From Peromyscus leucopus (taxonomy: Eukaryota > Chordata > Mammalia > Rodentia > Cricetidae): DNA of 64,000 nucleotides. How positions within the stretch are numbered: position 1 is the stretch's first letter; the number at the start of each line of letters is the position of its first letter. The translations under genes and the position numbers were made by a program. Below the pieces are notes generated by a model, which saw only the letters and a program-made list of their open reading frames with translations, was not told the origin of the DNA and searched no databases. Positions 11,618 to 23,165 of this stretch are shown here, in pieces. The DNA lies in assembly GCF_004664715.2 (NCBI RefSeq), contig NC_051063.1, positions 115,430,829-115,494,828 of the forward strand, written 5' to 3'.

Positions 11618-11970
11618 TCTGGTTTGCCTGGATGAGTGAGAACATAATAGTAACAGTACTGATGGGAAAGGACTTCAGAAGATTGTTGGTTTGGGGTGAA
11701 ATAACATACTTTATGTTATATACTCTAAATTCACAATGGAAATTCAAATGGAGAGGACAAAAATACAGGTCTGGAGAATAAGGTAGAAGTTTAGATATAT
11801 ACTTAGGAATAATTAGTTGTGATCATAGCAGGAAGATCTAGAGCTTGAGGCCATAACAAGACCTATATAGCAAGAATATGTCTAAAAGAAAAGAATAATT
11901 AGATTATAAATTAAGTCAAGGTGGCTGTGTATAAAGTGAAAAGGAAGGCAGGTGAGGGATAAGGGGCTGG
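11618..11970. other. Intergenic, no recognised feature
   Basis: Nothing recognisable apart from a possible short SINE-like phrase, 'agatctagagcttgaggccataacaagacctatatagcaag' (11834-11875). Confidence 0.4.
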
Positions 11971-12082
11971 GAGCAGTGAAATGTATGGGCCGACCAATGG
12001 GGGGGGCAGCCAGGTGAGAAAGGATAAGGAGCAGTGAAATGTATGGGCCGACCAATGGGGGGGGGGCAGCCAGGTGAGAAAG
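11971..12082. repeat. Tandem duplication, 58-bp period, with G-runs
   Basis: The unit 'gagcagtgaaatgtatggg...gccgaccaatggggg...cagccaggtgagaaag' occurs at 11971-12022 and again at 12029-12082. The copies are almost identical apart from the G-run (8 in the first, 10 in the second). It lies just upstream of an old L1 fragment. Confidence 0.9.
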
Positions 12083-12224
12083 CTGAGAAGACAGCAGAGG
12101 CATTGAGACACATCAGCAGAATCAGAAGGGGTCATCATCCGACAAAGGGTGGAGAGAAATCCAAAAGGAGCAGTGTTTGGTGATACCAAATCCTCCATGG
12201 AAAGCAAGGGAAACAATGGGAAGT

Positions 12225-13640
12225 ATTCACTGGCCTTGGCAATCAGAAGTTTGCTGAAGACCTTTAAAAGGACATCAAAGTCCATGGGCAACAAAAGCAG
12301 AAATGAAGAGGCAGGACCCTCATCAAAGTGAAATGCTTCTGCACAGGCCAAGGGAACAATCAACACAATGAAAAGGCGACCCATGGAATTGCAGAAAATA
12401 TTTGCAAATCATATATCTGATGAGGGGGATAACATTCCAAAATAAATACAAGGCACTTACGCAACTCAATAGCAAAAATCAGATAATCCAATCTAAAAAT
12501 GGACAAAGGACTTAAATAAAGATGGGAGTTTTCCCAAAGAAGAGATATGGATACCCACAAGAACTAGAAAAGGTTTTCAATATCACTAATCTCCAGAGAA
12601 ATGCAAATCAAAGCCATAGTGAGACATTATACCTGTTTGGAAGGTTATCAAAAAGACAAAAGAGCCAGAACAATGGCTCAGTGGCGGTGTGCTTGCTGTA
12701 AAAGCCTGGATACCCAGATCAATGTGGAAGAAGAGACTCAGCACCATGCCCCCATCCACACACAACTATAAATGAATGAATGAATAATAAATAAATGAGT
12801 ATATAAATCTAATTTTTAAAGAGACAAGAAATCATAGTGTTAGTCAAGGATGTAAAGAGAATCTCCACACACTACTGGTGAGAATGGAAATTGGTAAAAG
12901 CATTGTGAAAAACAGTATGGAGTAATTAAAGATGGATAGGGTCCAAAATTAAAGACAGGGTCACCATATGACCTAGGAATCTCACTTCCTCTTTTATTTT
13001 ATTCCTCTAAAATGAAATGAATGCTTAAAAGAAATGTCTGCACCCCCATGTACATTTCAGCAATGTTCACAGTAGTGAAGACATGGGAACAGCCTTCAAT
13101 GTCCATTGTTAGATGAATAGGTAAAGAAACTGGGTCATATATACAATAGACTACCATCCAAACATGAAAAGGAAATTTGTCATTTGTGCCAATGTGGGTG
13201 AATCTTGTGGGTGTGCTGCTAAGTGAAGTAAGTCAGATAGAGAAAGACAAACACTGAATGATTTCCTTTATGTGTAGAATATAAAACTATTGGACATGGA
13301 GAAGCAGAACATAAGATGGTAGCTGCTGGGACCGGGGAGAAGATGGAGAGAAAGGCAAGCAGATGTTAGTCAAGGGGTCCAAACTTTAAATTTCAAGATT
13401 GGTAAATTCTGGAGATTTCACGAATATCATAGTGACCAGAACTACACTGCATCGCAGCATTAAAGTTTCTTGATTCTTGAATGTTCCCGCCATCCATGCA
13501 AAACATCACTAGATGAAGTGACAGAGACATGACTGTATCTTGACTGTAGTGATCATTTCACAATATGAATATGTATCACGCTGCACATCCTAAACGTATA
13601 CAATTTTATTTCAATCATACCTCAGTAAAACTGGACCGTT
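12225..13640 (+). pseudogene. Ancient L1 (L1MA-like) ORF2 3' end and 3' UTR
   Basis: Sense-strand relic of a mammalian LINE-1. Landmarks in order are 'gaaatgcttctgcacaggccaagggaacaatcaac', 'gcagaaaatatttgcaaatcatatatctgatgaggg', 'caatatcactaatctccagagaaatgcaaatcaaagcc', 'catgtacatttcagcaatgttcacagtagtgaagacatgggaacag', 'gatgaataggtaaagaaactgggtcatatatac', and a 3' UTR end 'gatcatttcacaatatgaatatgtatcacg...ctcagtaaaactgg'. In an intact element this region encodes the C-terminal part of the endonuclease/reverse-transcriptase protein. Here stops and indels are frequent and nothing can be expressed. It is interrupted by a SINE at 12658-12832. Confidence 0.85.
12658..12832 (+). mobile_element. tRNA-derived SINE (B4/B3 type) inside the L1
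   Basis: 'gagccagaacaatggctcagtggcggtgtgcttgctgtaaaagcctgg' is a tRNA-like SINE head. It ends in an 'aatgaatgaatgaataataaataaatgag' tail before L1 sequence resumes at 'aagagacaag'. Confidence 0.7.
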
Positions 13641-13889
13641 CCCCCAAGTTAAAAAGTAACCAGGTGAAGAGAGTGATGTTAATTTGCTTAAGTTTAGTAC
13701 TCATTTCGCTCTGTGCAAGTATATCCAACCTCATATTGCCCACCTTGAATATAGGCTCAGGAAAAGAAAATAATTGAAATGCAAGTAAAGAACAGTAAAG
13801 CATGTGGAGCTCAGACTGGACTGCAGTGGGTTCAAATACAAGGTAAGGAGCAAACAGGTCCAGAAGAATCTGGTGATGAGGGAAATAAG
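13641..13889. other. Intergenic, no recognised feature
   Basis: No landmark. A 111-codon minus-strand frame spans 13615-13950 across this stretch, the end of the L1 and the start of the MIR, which argues against a real gene. Confidence 0.4.
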
Positions 13890-14105
13890 GAGAAATAGCT
13901 AACATTTGTTGGGTGCTTGTGTTGTCAGGCATGTGTCCAGCACGTGACATCTCATCTAATTTTATGAGCTATAATCAGTTATTATCTCTCTTGATATATC
14001 AGAAACATACTTGGGAAGCTAAAAGGGGTAAAGATCACATAGTAAACATGAGATTCAAACCTAGTACTGACTGGCACAAACCTAAGATACTGACCACTGC
14101 AGAGG
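13890..14105 (+). repeat. MIR SINE
   Basis: 'atagctaacatttgttgggtgcttgtgttgtcaggcatgtgtccagcacgtgacatctcatctaatttta', then 'aaaggggtaaagatcacatagtaaacatgagattcaaacc'. This is the complete order of MIR landmarks. Confidence 0.75.
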
Positions 14106-14152
14106 AGAGGATGGAGGCAGAGGGTAACTTTGTTTATATGTTTTGAAAGTTT

Positions 14153-14307
14153 TTGTTGTTGTTGTTGTTGTTGTTGTTGTTTTTCCAGTCAGGGTTTCTC
14201 TGTGTAGCTTTGCGCCTTTCCTGGAACTTGCTTGGTAGCCCAGGCTGGCCTCGAACTCACAGAGATCTGCCTGGCTCTGCCTTCCAAGTGCTGGGATTAA
14301 AGGCGTG
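14153..14307 (-). mobile_element. B1 SINE, antisense, with (GTT)n tail, 5'-truncated
   Basis: A (GTT)n run of about nine units (14153-14180, equal to an expanded AAC tail) leads into 'cagggtttctctgtgtagctttgcgcctttcctggaac' and stops at 'gggattaaaggcgtgg'. The final segment 'cgccaccaccgcccggc' is missing, so the SINE 5' end is truncated. Confidence 0.9.
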
Positions 14308-15869
14308 GAAGGCTTTTTAAGAAACCCTGGGGGGGTTTATTTTGTTGTGAGATGAAAATGACGTCATGCACACACAAAATCACAGGAGGCTGGTTTTCTT
14401 GTATTATTATCCTGGTATCAGATCTGTAAGCAACGGGAGTGAATGACTCCAATTCTTTGAATATGAGACCCTTACACTCAGTTGGTTAACTGATCAGTGA
14501 TTGCCATGTTCTGAGCACATAGGTAGAGGATAGAAACCATCAGTTAAATGCCAGCTTTAGCTTTCTGGACCTTTCTGAAAGAGCAGCCAGGGAAATGCTG
14601 GAGAGTTCCAGATCCAGCGCTTGTTTAGACCTGAGCTGAAAGGAACTCAGAAGTGTGTTGTGGCTACAGTGCCTTTGTGGCTACAGTGCCTTTTCAGGGG
14701 TCAAGTGTTGATGGAGTGGCCCTATGAGACTGTTTTGTATTGGGATTTCTGTTTGTTTTTTTGTTTTGTTTGTTCAGATTCTACATGGAAAGTTCTGAAC
14801 TCTGCATTTTATTCTGAAAGTATACTTCCTGAGTTGCACCCACTGTGTGCTAGCTGTGTGCCAAATGCTCTGAGGGTAGAGTGACAGTCTTCAAGAATCT
14901 GGGAGTGCCGTGACCACATTTGTCACCCAGTTCATATCTCTTTAATTTCTCCGGTCAAGTGTACTTTGTCTCATAAGCCTTGTTAACAGAAACTCAGCAT
15001 CTCTTCCTCCTGAACTATTTAAGAAACAAAAACACTTTCTTGATCCAAAGGGTTATGACCCACTTCTAAAAGCTGGATCTGGAGACCAGTGAGCTAACTG
15101 ATCTAGGTGTTTCTTCCTTTTGTTTTTGCCATGTTGGGTCCCTGCTGTGTGCCTTCAAGGTCTTCTTTTGGGCTTGGGTTTCATTGATTAGTTGACTGGT
15201 CTCACCTGGATTTTAGAAGTAGGTCAAAGCCCTTTGGATGGAAGAAATGTTTTGATTTCTTAAATACTTCTGAGGAGATGATACTCAGATCCTCTTCTGG
15301 TTACAAGGACTGCCAAGCTTTACATGGAAGGTTCAGCTCCTTAGAGTCCTTCATCTACACTCAGCATGTTCCACTATTTCCCAGTGGCATCCGGTTTTAG
15401 TCAGAAAGTTTTGCTTGCCTGGCACTGTGCAGATGGGCCTTCCATTGCAGCAAGGCCTTCTTAGAAGACCTTATTCCCAATCCATTTGAGGGGAGGCAGC
15501 CAAGAACCTCAAACAGGCCAGAACCTGCTTTCTTCTTCTTTTCTCTGAGCTGCCACTTTGAACCAGTGCAGGGTTATCATCCATATTCTACCCTTCACAA
15601 TATATCCATCATAACAGATTGCAACATGAATAGTGCCCCTTGGATAGAACAGCTCACCATCAGCTTACACCCTTAACCCCTAATCTCAGCTTTCTATCTA
15701 AGGGGAATGGGAAAGGAGATATAACTAAGACTAAATCCATCTCATTTTTTTTAAGGCAGTCGGTTTCACTCAAGTGACTTGCAAAATAAAGATGTTCTGT
15801 TCCAATGTGATTTCCTTAAATTTTCTTTTAAAAAATGTATTTTTTCTGGTTGTCTAGGCACCTCATTAT
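14308..15869. other. Intergenic, no recognised gene
   Basis: Only a small direct repeat is seen (listed separately). The 87-codon frame at 14621-14884 covers that repeat and shows no family features. Confidence 0.4.
14660..14693. repeat. 17-bp direct tandem duplication
   Basis: 'gtggctacagtgccttt' is present twice back to back (14660-14676, 14677-14693), with the last base of the second copy still matching. Confidence 0.9.
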
Positions 15870-15965
15870 AAAAATAATAATAGCCACCATTTGTTCAATA
15901 GGCATGGTACCAATACTTTAACATTCACTATCTCATATCTGTTATTGAAGAATTATGAGTCCAAT
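15870..15965 (+). repeat. MIR-like fragment
   Basis: 'aataataatagccaccatttgttcaataggcatggtaccaatactttaacattcactatctca' matches the first half of MIR. The remainder has decayed. Confidence 0.6.
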
Positions 15966-17439
15966 AGAGAACATAACATGTGCAGAAATTATAGTCCAAG
16001 ACAGAATGTGAAAAAGATTACAGAATTAGGTAAGTGCAATGGATCAAGGGAACTCTTAGAAGGGAGGGGCCACTTCTAACCAAGGCTCATTCAATCAACA
16101 TTAAACACTAAAAAATATGTGCGTTTTACGTCTCCGTCTCAAAAATCTCACAGACCATGAAGAAACAGACAAAGATCACCCCCATAGTATGATGTCATCT
16201 GAAGATGGAAATCAAGTCCATTTGCGTAGGCTCTTTGGAAGAGGTAAGCATGGAAGCTACGTATGCTGAATGATCGAGAGACTTCTGGTAAAACTAAAGT
16301 GGGCATCCCTGGTATCACAGGGTTACACCTGGACCTCATTATACCAGCCCCATCTCCCCCGGAAGAGAGAGAGAAGCAAGGGGTTGTTAACTTCTCCACT
16401 CATTTCTCCTTTGAGGCCCTAATTTTGAAGCCTTTAATGGTAACCAGTCCTTCCCTTCCATACAACTGGCTTCTTTCCCGCTGCAGATTGCACTCCACTC
16501 TCCTTTCCTTAACTCTGTGCAGTTTGTGACTTCCTCTCCAATTTACCAATTCTGATTCACGTGTTCCTTCTTCCCCCTACAGAGAAGAAACAGCCAGTTT
16601 TTGGAGTTTCAAACTTCTTGGAAAAAGGCCAAGCTTCCATAAACCCTAGAATATTATTGTGTGAATTAAAATGTTCACATGCTATCAGCCATGCAGTTAC
16701 TCCAACGTTTATTTTGGAAAATATTACATTTGGAAAGTGGGAACCCTTCCAGGGCATTCCTTTACCTTAGGATATCAGTAGACACAAGGGTATTTTGAGA
16801 TCATTCCTTGCTCAAAAGCTAGCAAATAATCTGTACAAATAGACACATAAAATTGCCTTAAATAATGTTAGTTAAGGACTCTGGGGCTTTACAAAGTTCC
16901 TATAGGGTATTAGTTGAGAAATATGGGGCAGAGGCTGCAATTCTAGCTCACTAAAGCAAGCTTTCAAAATGCCTTTGAGTTAACTCCCATTTGGCTCTTT
17001 TTGCACATTTCTCTTCCAATCACTGACCTTCCTTGCTGAATTTTATCCAAGATCTTACATGCTTCAAGCCCCATCTCTCTGACTGCAAAAGGCAAAGCAG
17101 CCTGCGTTCTGGAGCAGACCGTATCTAAAACCAATGACTTAGGTACTCAAGGGCCCCCCCAAAATGTCCATATTTCTCCTTCAAATCCTTTTCCACCCTT
17201 TTTCTTCTTGGCTTGATTTTATAGTGCTAAAGCCTCAAGAAGAGAGAGCCAAGAGAGGCCTGATATGCTTGCTAATGCACCTTGTTCTTTTGGGTGGCTC
17301 AACTCCCAATGATTATGATATGTTTTCAGTGGCTACAATACAAGCAATACAAGCAAGATAGGAGGGGACGGCCTTGGGGGAAAAGGGCTGGAGTGATCGA
17401 CGGGGTGCAGTACTTCTTGAGTGTTCTTTAGCCTTTGAA
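15966..17439. other. Intergenic, no recognised gene
   Basis: No repeat or coding landmark seen. Complementary-strand frames over 16148-16770 are short and have no recognisable family features. Confidence 0.4.
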
Positions 17440-17825
17440 ATTTGATAAGGACTAAAATTCAGCATTGTTCTTTGTCAGGGACAAGGACAGAATCTCTAGT
17501 TAGTGGAAAAATACAGACCCCCAATAAGACAGGGAACTAGAGCAGCTTACAGTCAGGTTGCCTAGCAACAGGACATTGAGGCAAAGCCCTTGACCCTCTC
17601 ACCCTGTAAACATCCTATACAAACATCCTGTTAGCTTGCCCCACCTTATGTAGATGACAGCTTCTTGCTCCCCCTACCCTGTGGAACTATATAAACCTTT
17701 GTGGAAGGAAATAAAGTGGCACCTTGATCAGAATCTAGACTTGGTGTCTTTTCCTTTGTATCTCCTGTCCCTACATTCCCTCCTTAGGGTGGTCGAGAAC
17801 CCGTTGAAGCCCAGCAGGCGGGGCA
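17440..17825 (+). mobile_element. Solo LTR, ERV2/ERVK type
   Basis: Has the layout of a compact ERV2 LTR: 'ggaactatataaacc' (TATA near 17688), 'ggaaataaagtggc' (polyadenylation signal near 17710), a T/C-rich R-U5 segment 'ttggtgtcttttcctttgtatctcctgtcccta', and an end 'gtggtcgagaacccgttgaagccc...ggcggggca'. That end resembles the 'ggtcgtgagaacgcgt' U5 end of IAP-related LTRs. No gag/pol follows. The left border is approximate. Short TATA-to-polyA spacing (about 20 bp) is typical of this class. Confidence 0.7.
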
Positions 17826-18461
17826 GTTCTTCATTTCATTTATGAAAGCAGAAAATCCAAAGCTGTGGAGAGGGTAAGTAGGAAGGGAAAAAAAGAGAGA
17901 AAGAAAAAATGCATAGAGGAAAAGTAGCAGGACATATTTTAACAGTCAGCAATGATCACCTATGGGAAAGTAAGTGTAATGACATGGGAGGAAGAGGTAA
18001 AGGCAGACTCCTGAATTACATATAGTTCTCTAACTTTTTTCTTTTGAATTGAAGATGTATTTATATAGTATGTGAGTAATGAAACATGAAGAAACATGAC
18101 TAAAATAAAACAAAAAGCACTGAAAAAAAGAATATAGAATTCTACACATGAACCAAAAGCTAGCCAAGAAAAGTCAAATTAAAAATAGCAAGTCTAAGGT
18201 GACATCATAAGTTCAATCTTGGGGAAAATGTAAATACACTCAGAACCAACTGATAGTATGCATAAAAATTAGGATCTATTTCTGGGTGGTGATAGAATTA
18301 AAAGAAAATTTAACTTCTGCTTTGTGTAATTCCTCTACTATTTGAATTTTTAGTTTTAATGTGCATTGTTTTTCTTCTGATCAAATAATTGGCTGGCTGA
18401 TAGAGTATTATGAATTCATTTACTTGATATTGCTCTCAATGAACTTTCTCGCTTAGTTCTC
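17826..18461. other. Intergenic, A/T-rich, no recognised gene
   Basis: A/G-rich patch at 17885-17915. The stretch around 18030-18380 may be a very old L1 3' UTR remnant but is too diverged to call. Confidence 0.35.
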
Positions 18462-18570
18462 ATCTGTCTGTCTGTCTGTCCATCCTTCCATCCTTCCCTT
18501 CCTCTCCCTCTCTTCATCCCTCCCTCCATCTCTCTGTTTCTGTCTCTCCATCTGTCTCTGTCTCTGTGTG
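18462..18570. repeat. Pyrimidine-rich compound microsatellite
   Basis: (TCTG)n followed by (TCCA/TTCC) and (TC)n variants, almost all pyrimidine for about 100 bp. Confidence 0.9.
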
Positions 18571-18656
18571 TGTTTTGCTGGGAATTGAACACATGGTCTT
18601 GTGTATGCTGGTCAGGTTCTCTACCACTGAACTACCTTCCCATTCCTTCCTGGCTA
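18571..18656 (-). repeat. ID/B4-type SINE fragment, antisense
   Basis: 'ttttgctgggaattgaacacatggtcttgtgtatgctggtcaggttctctaccactgaactacc' is the antisense of the tRNA-Ala-like ID head, with A/B box remnants. Confidence 0.7.
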
Positions 18657-19109
18657 GTTTTCTTGGACTAATGTAACACCAGGCTAGATGGCCTACGGTG
18701 CTTGTCATCCCTCAACCCAAAGGATCATGGCAGTCTCAGGTTTTCTGAGGACCCCAGCTTTTACACTTGTGTTTACCTTATACAAGAAGTTCCTTCTGCT
18801 ACACATGCCCCTTTTCTTTCTCTGATAGAATTTGTGTTCATCCTTTAACTCATCTTAGTCATTAGTTTTCCTCACCTTCCATGATGTATTTCCACTTTGT
18901 TCCTGAAGCATTTATACAGTGAAGTATTGTCACAGTGAAATAAATAGCACTTATAAGGTCTCCAATTAAAATATTTATTTCTCCAGCTTTTCCTAGTGAA
19001 AATCTAGTGAACCCAGATATGGCTGTTATCAGAATCACCAGGAGAAGACTAACCAGAAGAGACACAGACAAGGCATTGTGCTTTTACCACTCTTTGCTTC
19101 CTATCTGCC

Positions 19110-19235
19110 TTCAAAAGAGCAGGAGAATCACTTGCCTTGTGCCCTGCCATCTCTCCAACAGCTAGAATAGGGCCACTCACACTGTGCATATTCAGTAGAT
19201 ACTTGCTGAATAAACAAGGAATGAATGAATGCCTG
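19110..19235 (+). repeat. L2 3'-end relic
   Basis: 'cctgccatctctccaacagctagaatagggccactcacactgtgcatattcagtagatacttgctgaataaacaaggaatgaatgaatg' matches the L2 3' end (date-of-last-use type motif 'cagtagatacttgctgaat'). Confidence 0.65.
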
Positions 19236-22200
19236 GAGTGTCTTCATAGTCCTCTGTTCACCAGGTTAACTCCTAGTTTGCTTTTAAGATTAATTTCAAG
19301 TTCTTTGAACCCATCCTCGTCCATTTTTTCCAGATCCCCAAGCCAGGTACTATTGCCTTTACCTGTATGTGCCATGTATTTAATGGTATGCTTGCACTTT
19401 AACTCATTCGTCTTCTTTGTTGCACATGAGAATTCACAAAGGCACAGATTGACTGTCTTTTAATTTTTGATAAAAGAATGTCTTGGGAGGACCTACACTT
19501 ACTGTTTTGAGGAGAGTCTTGGGGGAAGAATTATTGAGGTACAAAAATGGGAATCCTGGGATTTGCAGTTTGGGGTCTTATCGCAGGCTTTCTAATTTCC
19601 ACTTGCAAGGAAGAACCTTTGGCATGTAAAGGTCAACAAAAAAATGCTGCCAGGAGAATGGTGGCCCTGGAGACCACCTACATACTCTCTTTAGCTGAGG
19701 GCATGAAAGGGCCTGCTGTCTGAGAAAGGAATGAAAATAGTACCTTTGTATTTTTATGGTTAAAGTAAAAGGAAGCTGGTCTCTGGTTTTGCAGGCTGTG
19801 AAGAGCCAGCACCTGAACTACCTGGTGTGAGGTTTCACAAATTGATGGTGTCTGAAGGAGAATGACCACATGTAATCAAAAGGACTGAGCACCAAATGCT
19901 ACAGTGAGATGTAGCAAATGGCATTCTCTCCTAGGCATGGCATGGAGAGACAGGTCTTTCATGATGTTACTTCCATACCATGAGCTCATCTGGCAGCACC
20001 ATCAGAAGGAAGAAGCCAAGTTTCAACAGCACCCCAAGGCATCATTCAGTAGTAGTGGATGCACGGATACAGGACTTAGTTTTAAGTGAAAGCCAAAGGG
20101 ACCATCTAATTGGATACTGTTCTCACAAGAGGGTCCTCAGAATATCTAGAGGAAAAGGGGTCCTCATGAAAGTGCTACCATTTTCACCACTAATATGAAG
20201 AGACAAAACATATGATCATAGTTATACCTTGGAATCTGAAAAGTCTACACTGGATCTGCTCCGGTTACTGCCACACTGCTTGGGGTTTGGTATGCTATTA
20301 ATAAAATATAGGTCAAAGAGTGATGTTCATGAAGCTATGAATTCACTTTCCATAAATTAAGAAGAGAATCCTTTTAGGATTTGTTAGATTGCTCAAGCTG
20401 TACATTAAATGGTTGCTCAGGTACAAAGACTGTATTTTATGCTATGTTCTGGATACATATAGCCAGTTTTCCCAGACCCCACTACACTGTGATTAAAGAT
20501 GAGGTCAGGTTTGCCCTGTCATGTCTGAATTACTGTGCTTTAAACTTTCATCCCATCTGATGACAGGAATGCCTTTTATGAGGCGTTCTGCACAGGTATG
20601 CTATTACACCTCACAGTTGCTTATATGTTCCATGCAGCCGTACTTCCCTGTCCACCTGTGCCTCCAGATTCTCACCAGAGCTCCACCACTCTTGTCCCTT
20701 TTCCCTGCAATCCCAGAGATGATGACACCACAGCTACACTGGCCTCAGTGGGTAAGGGAAGACTTCTCTGTCCTTCACTAGGTATTCCTAATGGTGGATC
20801 TGTCTGTATTATAAAACTGACCTATTTAAAAATGACTAATTCTGAATGCTCCAAGTCCTCTAAAAGCACACCGAGTATCTTGGGACCTTGGAAAGTGCCC
20901 CTCTGCCTAGTTTCCAATGTTGGGCTATCTGCCAATGTCTGCTTACCTTCTTCTCCCTTTGGGGCTGACCTCCAGTGTGTCTCATTCCTCTAAAAGTCCC
21001 AAGTTATGTCTTATTTGACTTTCTCTTGATTGGTTTCCTACCCACACTCTCTAGGAAGATCTACTTCTTCCCTGTTCATAGCCTTGTAGTTTCTATGAGA
21101 TCATCGCATAAAAGCCAAATATCCTCTGAGACTACACTCCCAAAGTCTGTGTCTGAGTAACTCTACCTGTGAGGTAATAGCAGGCCCATCCTTCCGCACC
21201 AGACCTGGCCCCGTGCCATTTGTTTGTACAGCATTTTATCCAGTGTGAGCTTGAACTCAGAACTCTAGTTTTCTAGAGTCTTAGAGTAGTCACTCCTGAA
21301 ATCTCTTGTGAGAAGTTGTTTAAACAGGAAGCCCAAACATTTCTACAAAAATAAGCAGCACACAGCACACTACATGCACACTTAAACATGTCTCCAAAGG
21401 CATAGAAAGCTGCAGAGATGTAGCTCTGATTACAAAAGATGGATTTTAAATATTCTTGTGCTCTCTGGAAATGCATCTCCCAAGTTTCCATTCCAGAAAT
21501 ATGTGGCTCAGTAAAAGCAGAATAACCTGGTCCATGTTGGTCACGACCTCCAAACCAAGGACTGATCTGCTTCAAGATGAATGAAGCTTCCGCATCTTGC
21601 AAAAACCATTTGAAGGTCTGAAATTAAGACATATGAGACCCTATTTCTACTCCAGCCTTTAAAATAACCCTTGGCCCATTTTAGACGGAGTTCAAGTTCC
21701 AAGTAGTAGGGGCCATCTATCTCAGCAGCCTGAGATTTCCTAAGGTTATCACTTGTGAAAGAGTCCAGCCCACAGATCCAGGCAGAAGGAAATGGCTACC
21801 CCTTTCCAAGGACCACAGCCCTTTCCCCTGCCACATAAATATGGAACTAATTTTGATTTCTTTTTCTTAAGCCATAGATATCTGGCTTGTCAACAATAAT
21901 TCAAAATGAATTTTGTGAAGGTTAAAGAGTTAGAGTTAGCCAAATTGTGAAATTGAGATTCTTTAGGGATTCAATTTATGCAGTCATAGGTCATGCAGAA
22001 TTAAATAAATTTGGAGGTGTAGATTTTAGTGGGTTTAGATTACGGAGAGTGTCAACTTACATAAATTGGAACAAAAAGGGTAGATTTTTAAAATACATTC
22101 CTGAACAGACTTAAGATTTTATAATTAAGAACAGCCATCAAATGCTCATATGTGTGCTTCTGTTTATGTTGGTCACTAATTGGCTACTAGCCCAAACAAT

Positions 22201-22254
22201 AAAAATGTCTTTTTATCAATCATTTAAAATTACCAATAGAGAATGCCATTAAAT
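19236..22254. other. Intergenic, no recognised gene
   Basis: Three kilobases without a SINE, young L1 or microsatellite that I can recognise, unusually clean for this window. Two frames are noted only as unknown: 72 codons at 19980-20198 (+) and 109 codons at 21273-21602 (-). Neither shows a domain, signal peptide or splice context. Confidence 0.4.
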
Positions 22255-22470
22255 TAAATTGTGTGCATATGTGTATGTGTGGGGGTCATAGGACAACTTT
22301 CAGGAGTTGGTTCTCGCTTTCCATCTTGTTGAGGCAGGGTCTTCCTTCTTTCTGCAGCTTTACTCTGGGCTATCTGGCCTACAAGCTTCCAGCTATTTCT
22401 TCTGCCTCTGCATCCCACCTCACTGTAGGAATATTGAGATTGTAGATGCAAGCCATCACATCTGGACTTT
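22255..22470 (-). repeat. Rodent SINE-type repeat, antisense (B3/B4 class)
   Basis: 'gtgtgggggtcataggacaactttcaggagttggttctcgc...gaggcagggtcttcc...atattgagattgtagatgcaagccatcacatctgg' is a common rodent repeat next to a TG tail. It is diverged. The family call is approximate. Confidence 0.5.
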
Positions 22471-22711
22471 TTTTTTTATAGATTGCAGGTTAGAGTTGCA
22501 CTACAAGTATTTCCAATAAGACATTTCCCTGCCCCCCAATTAAAACTTGGAAACACAAACAGATACGTAGCAGAACAAGGAAACACAGAGGAGTTTCTGC
22601 TTCCTTTTTTTTTTTTTTTTTTTTTCCCTCAGTTCCATTCATTCCAGTATTTATTGTTGGACGCTGTGTATGGCTCTATGGTACACAGCAAGATGGAGGA
22701 GCCACTGGGTA

Positions 22712-22741
22712 GATGTGTGTGTGCGCGTGTGTGCGTGTGCA

Positions 22742-22799
<58 letters not shown>

Positions 22800-22821
22800 T
22801 GTGTGTGTGTGTGTGTGTATG
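22712..22821. repeat. (TG)n microsatellite, long
   Basis: About 110 bp of alternating purine/pyrimidine, TG with CG and CATG interruptions at its start, and therefore prone to left-handed DNA. A poly-T run lies just upstream (22604-22625). Confidence 0.97.
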
Positions 22822-23054
22822 TAATCTGTTTTCTAAAATACTGAAATAAAAAGACTGTTGTCATGTGGTATTAGAGATGTGGTTCCTAGGATACGAAACC
22901 CACAGCAAAAAGTGACTAATTCTGTTCAGAAGGCTTCATAAAAAAGTTGTATTTGATTTGGATCTTGAAAGGTGAATAGAAAGTCACCAAAAAGAAGTGG
23001 ATAGGAATGGACTATTTCTCTAGCACTCACTCTTAGTAGAAGATTGATGGAGTG

Positions 23055-23165
23055 GGTGGAGACTGGGTCTTGTTCAATGCTGTATTCCTGGAGCTTGGCC
23101 AGCCCTTGCAACACACCAGAAGTTTGAAGGGGTTTGTTGACTAATATATTGAACAGTTCTAGAGA
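23055..23165 (+). repeat. L2 3'-end relic
   Basis: 'gactgggtcttgttcaatgctgtattcctggagcttggccagcccttgcaacacacc...ttgttgactaatatattgaac' follows the L2 3'-end pattern. Confidence 0.5.

Noticed and set aside
13615..13950. 111-codon minus-strand frame as a small gene
   Set aside because: It overlaps the end of an ancient L1 3' UTR and the start of a MIR on the opposite strand, with no family similarity.
22483..22864. Cys-Val/His-Thr repeat proteins from long open frames
   Set aside because: They are direct translations of the TG/CA microsatellite.
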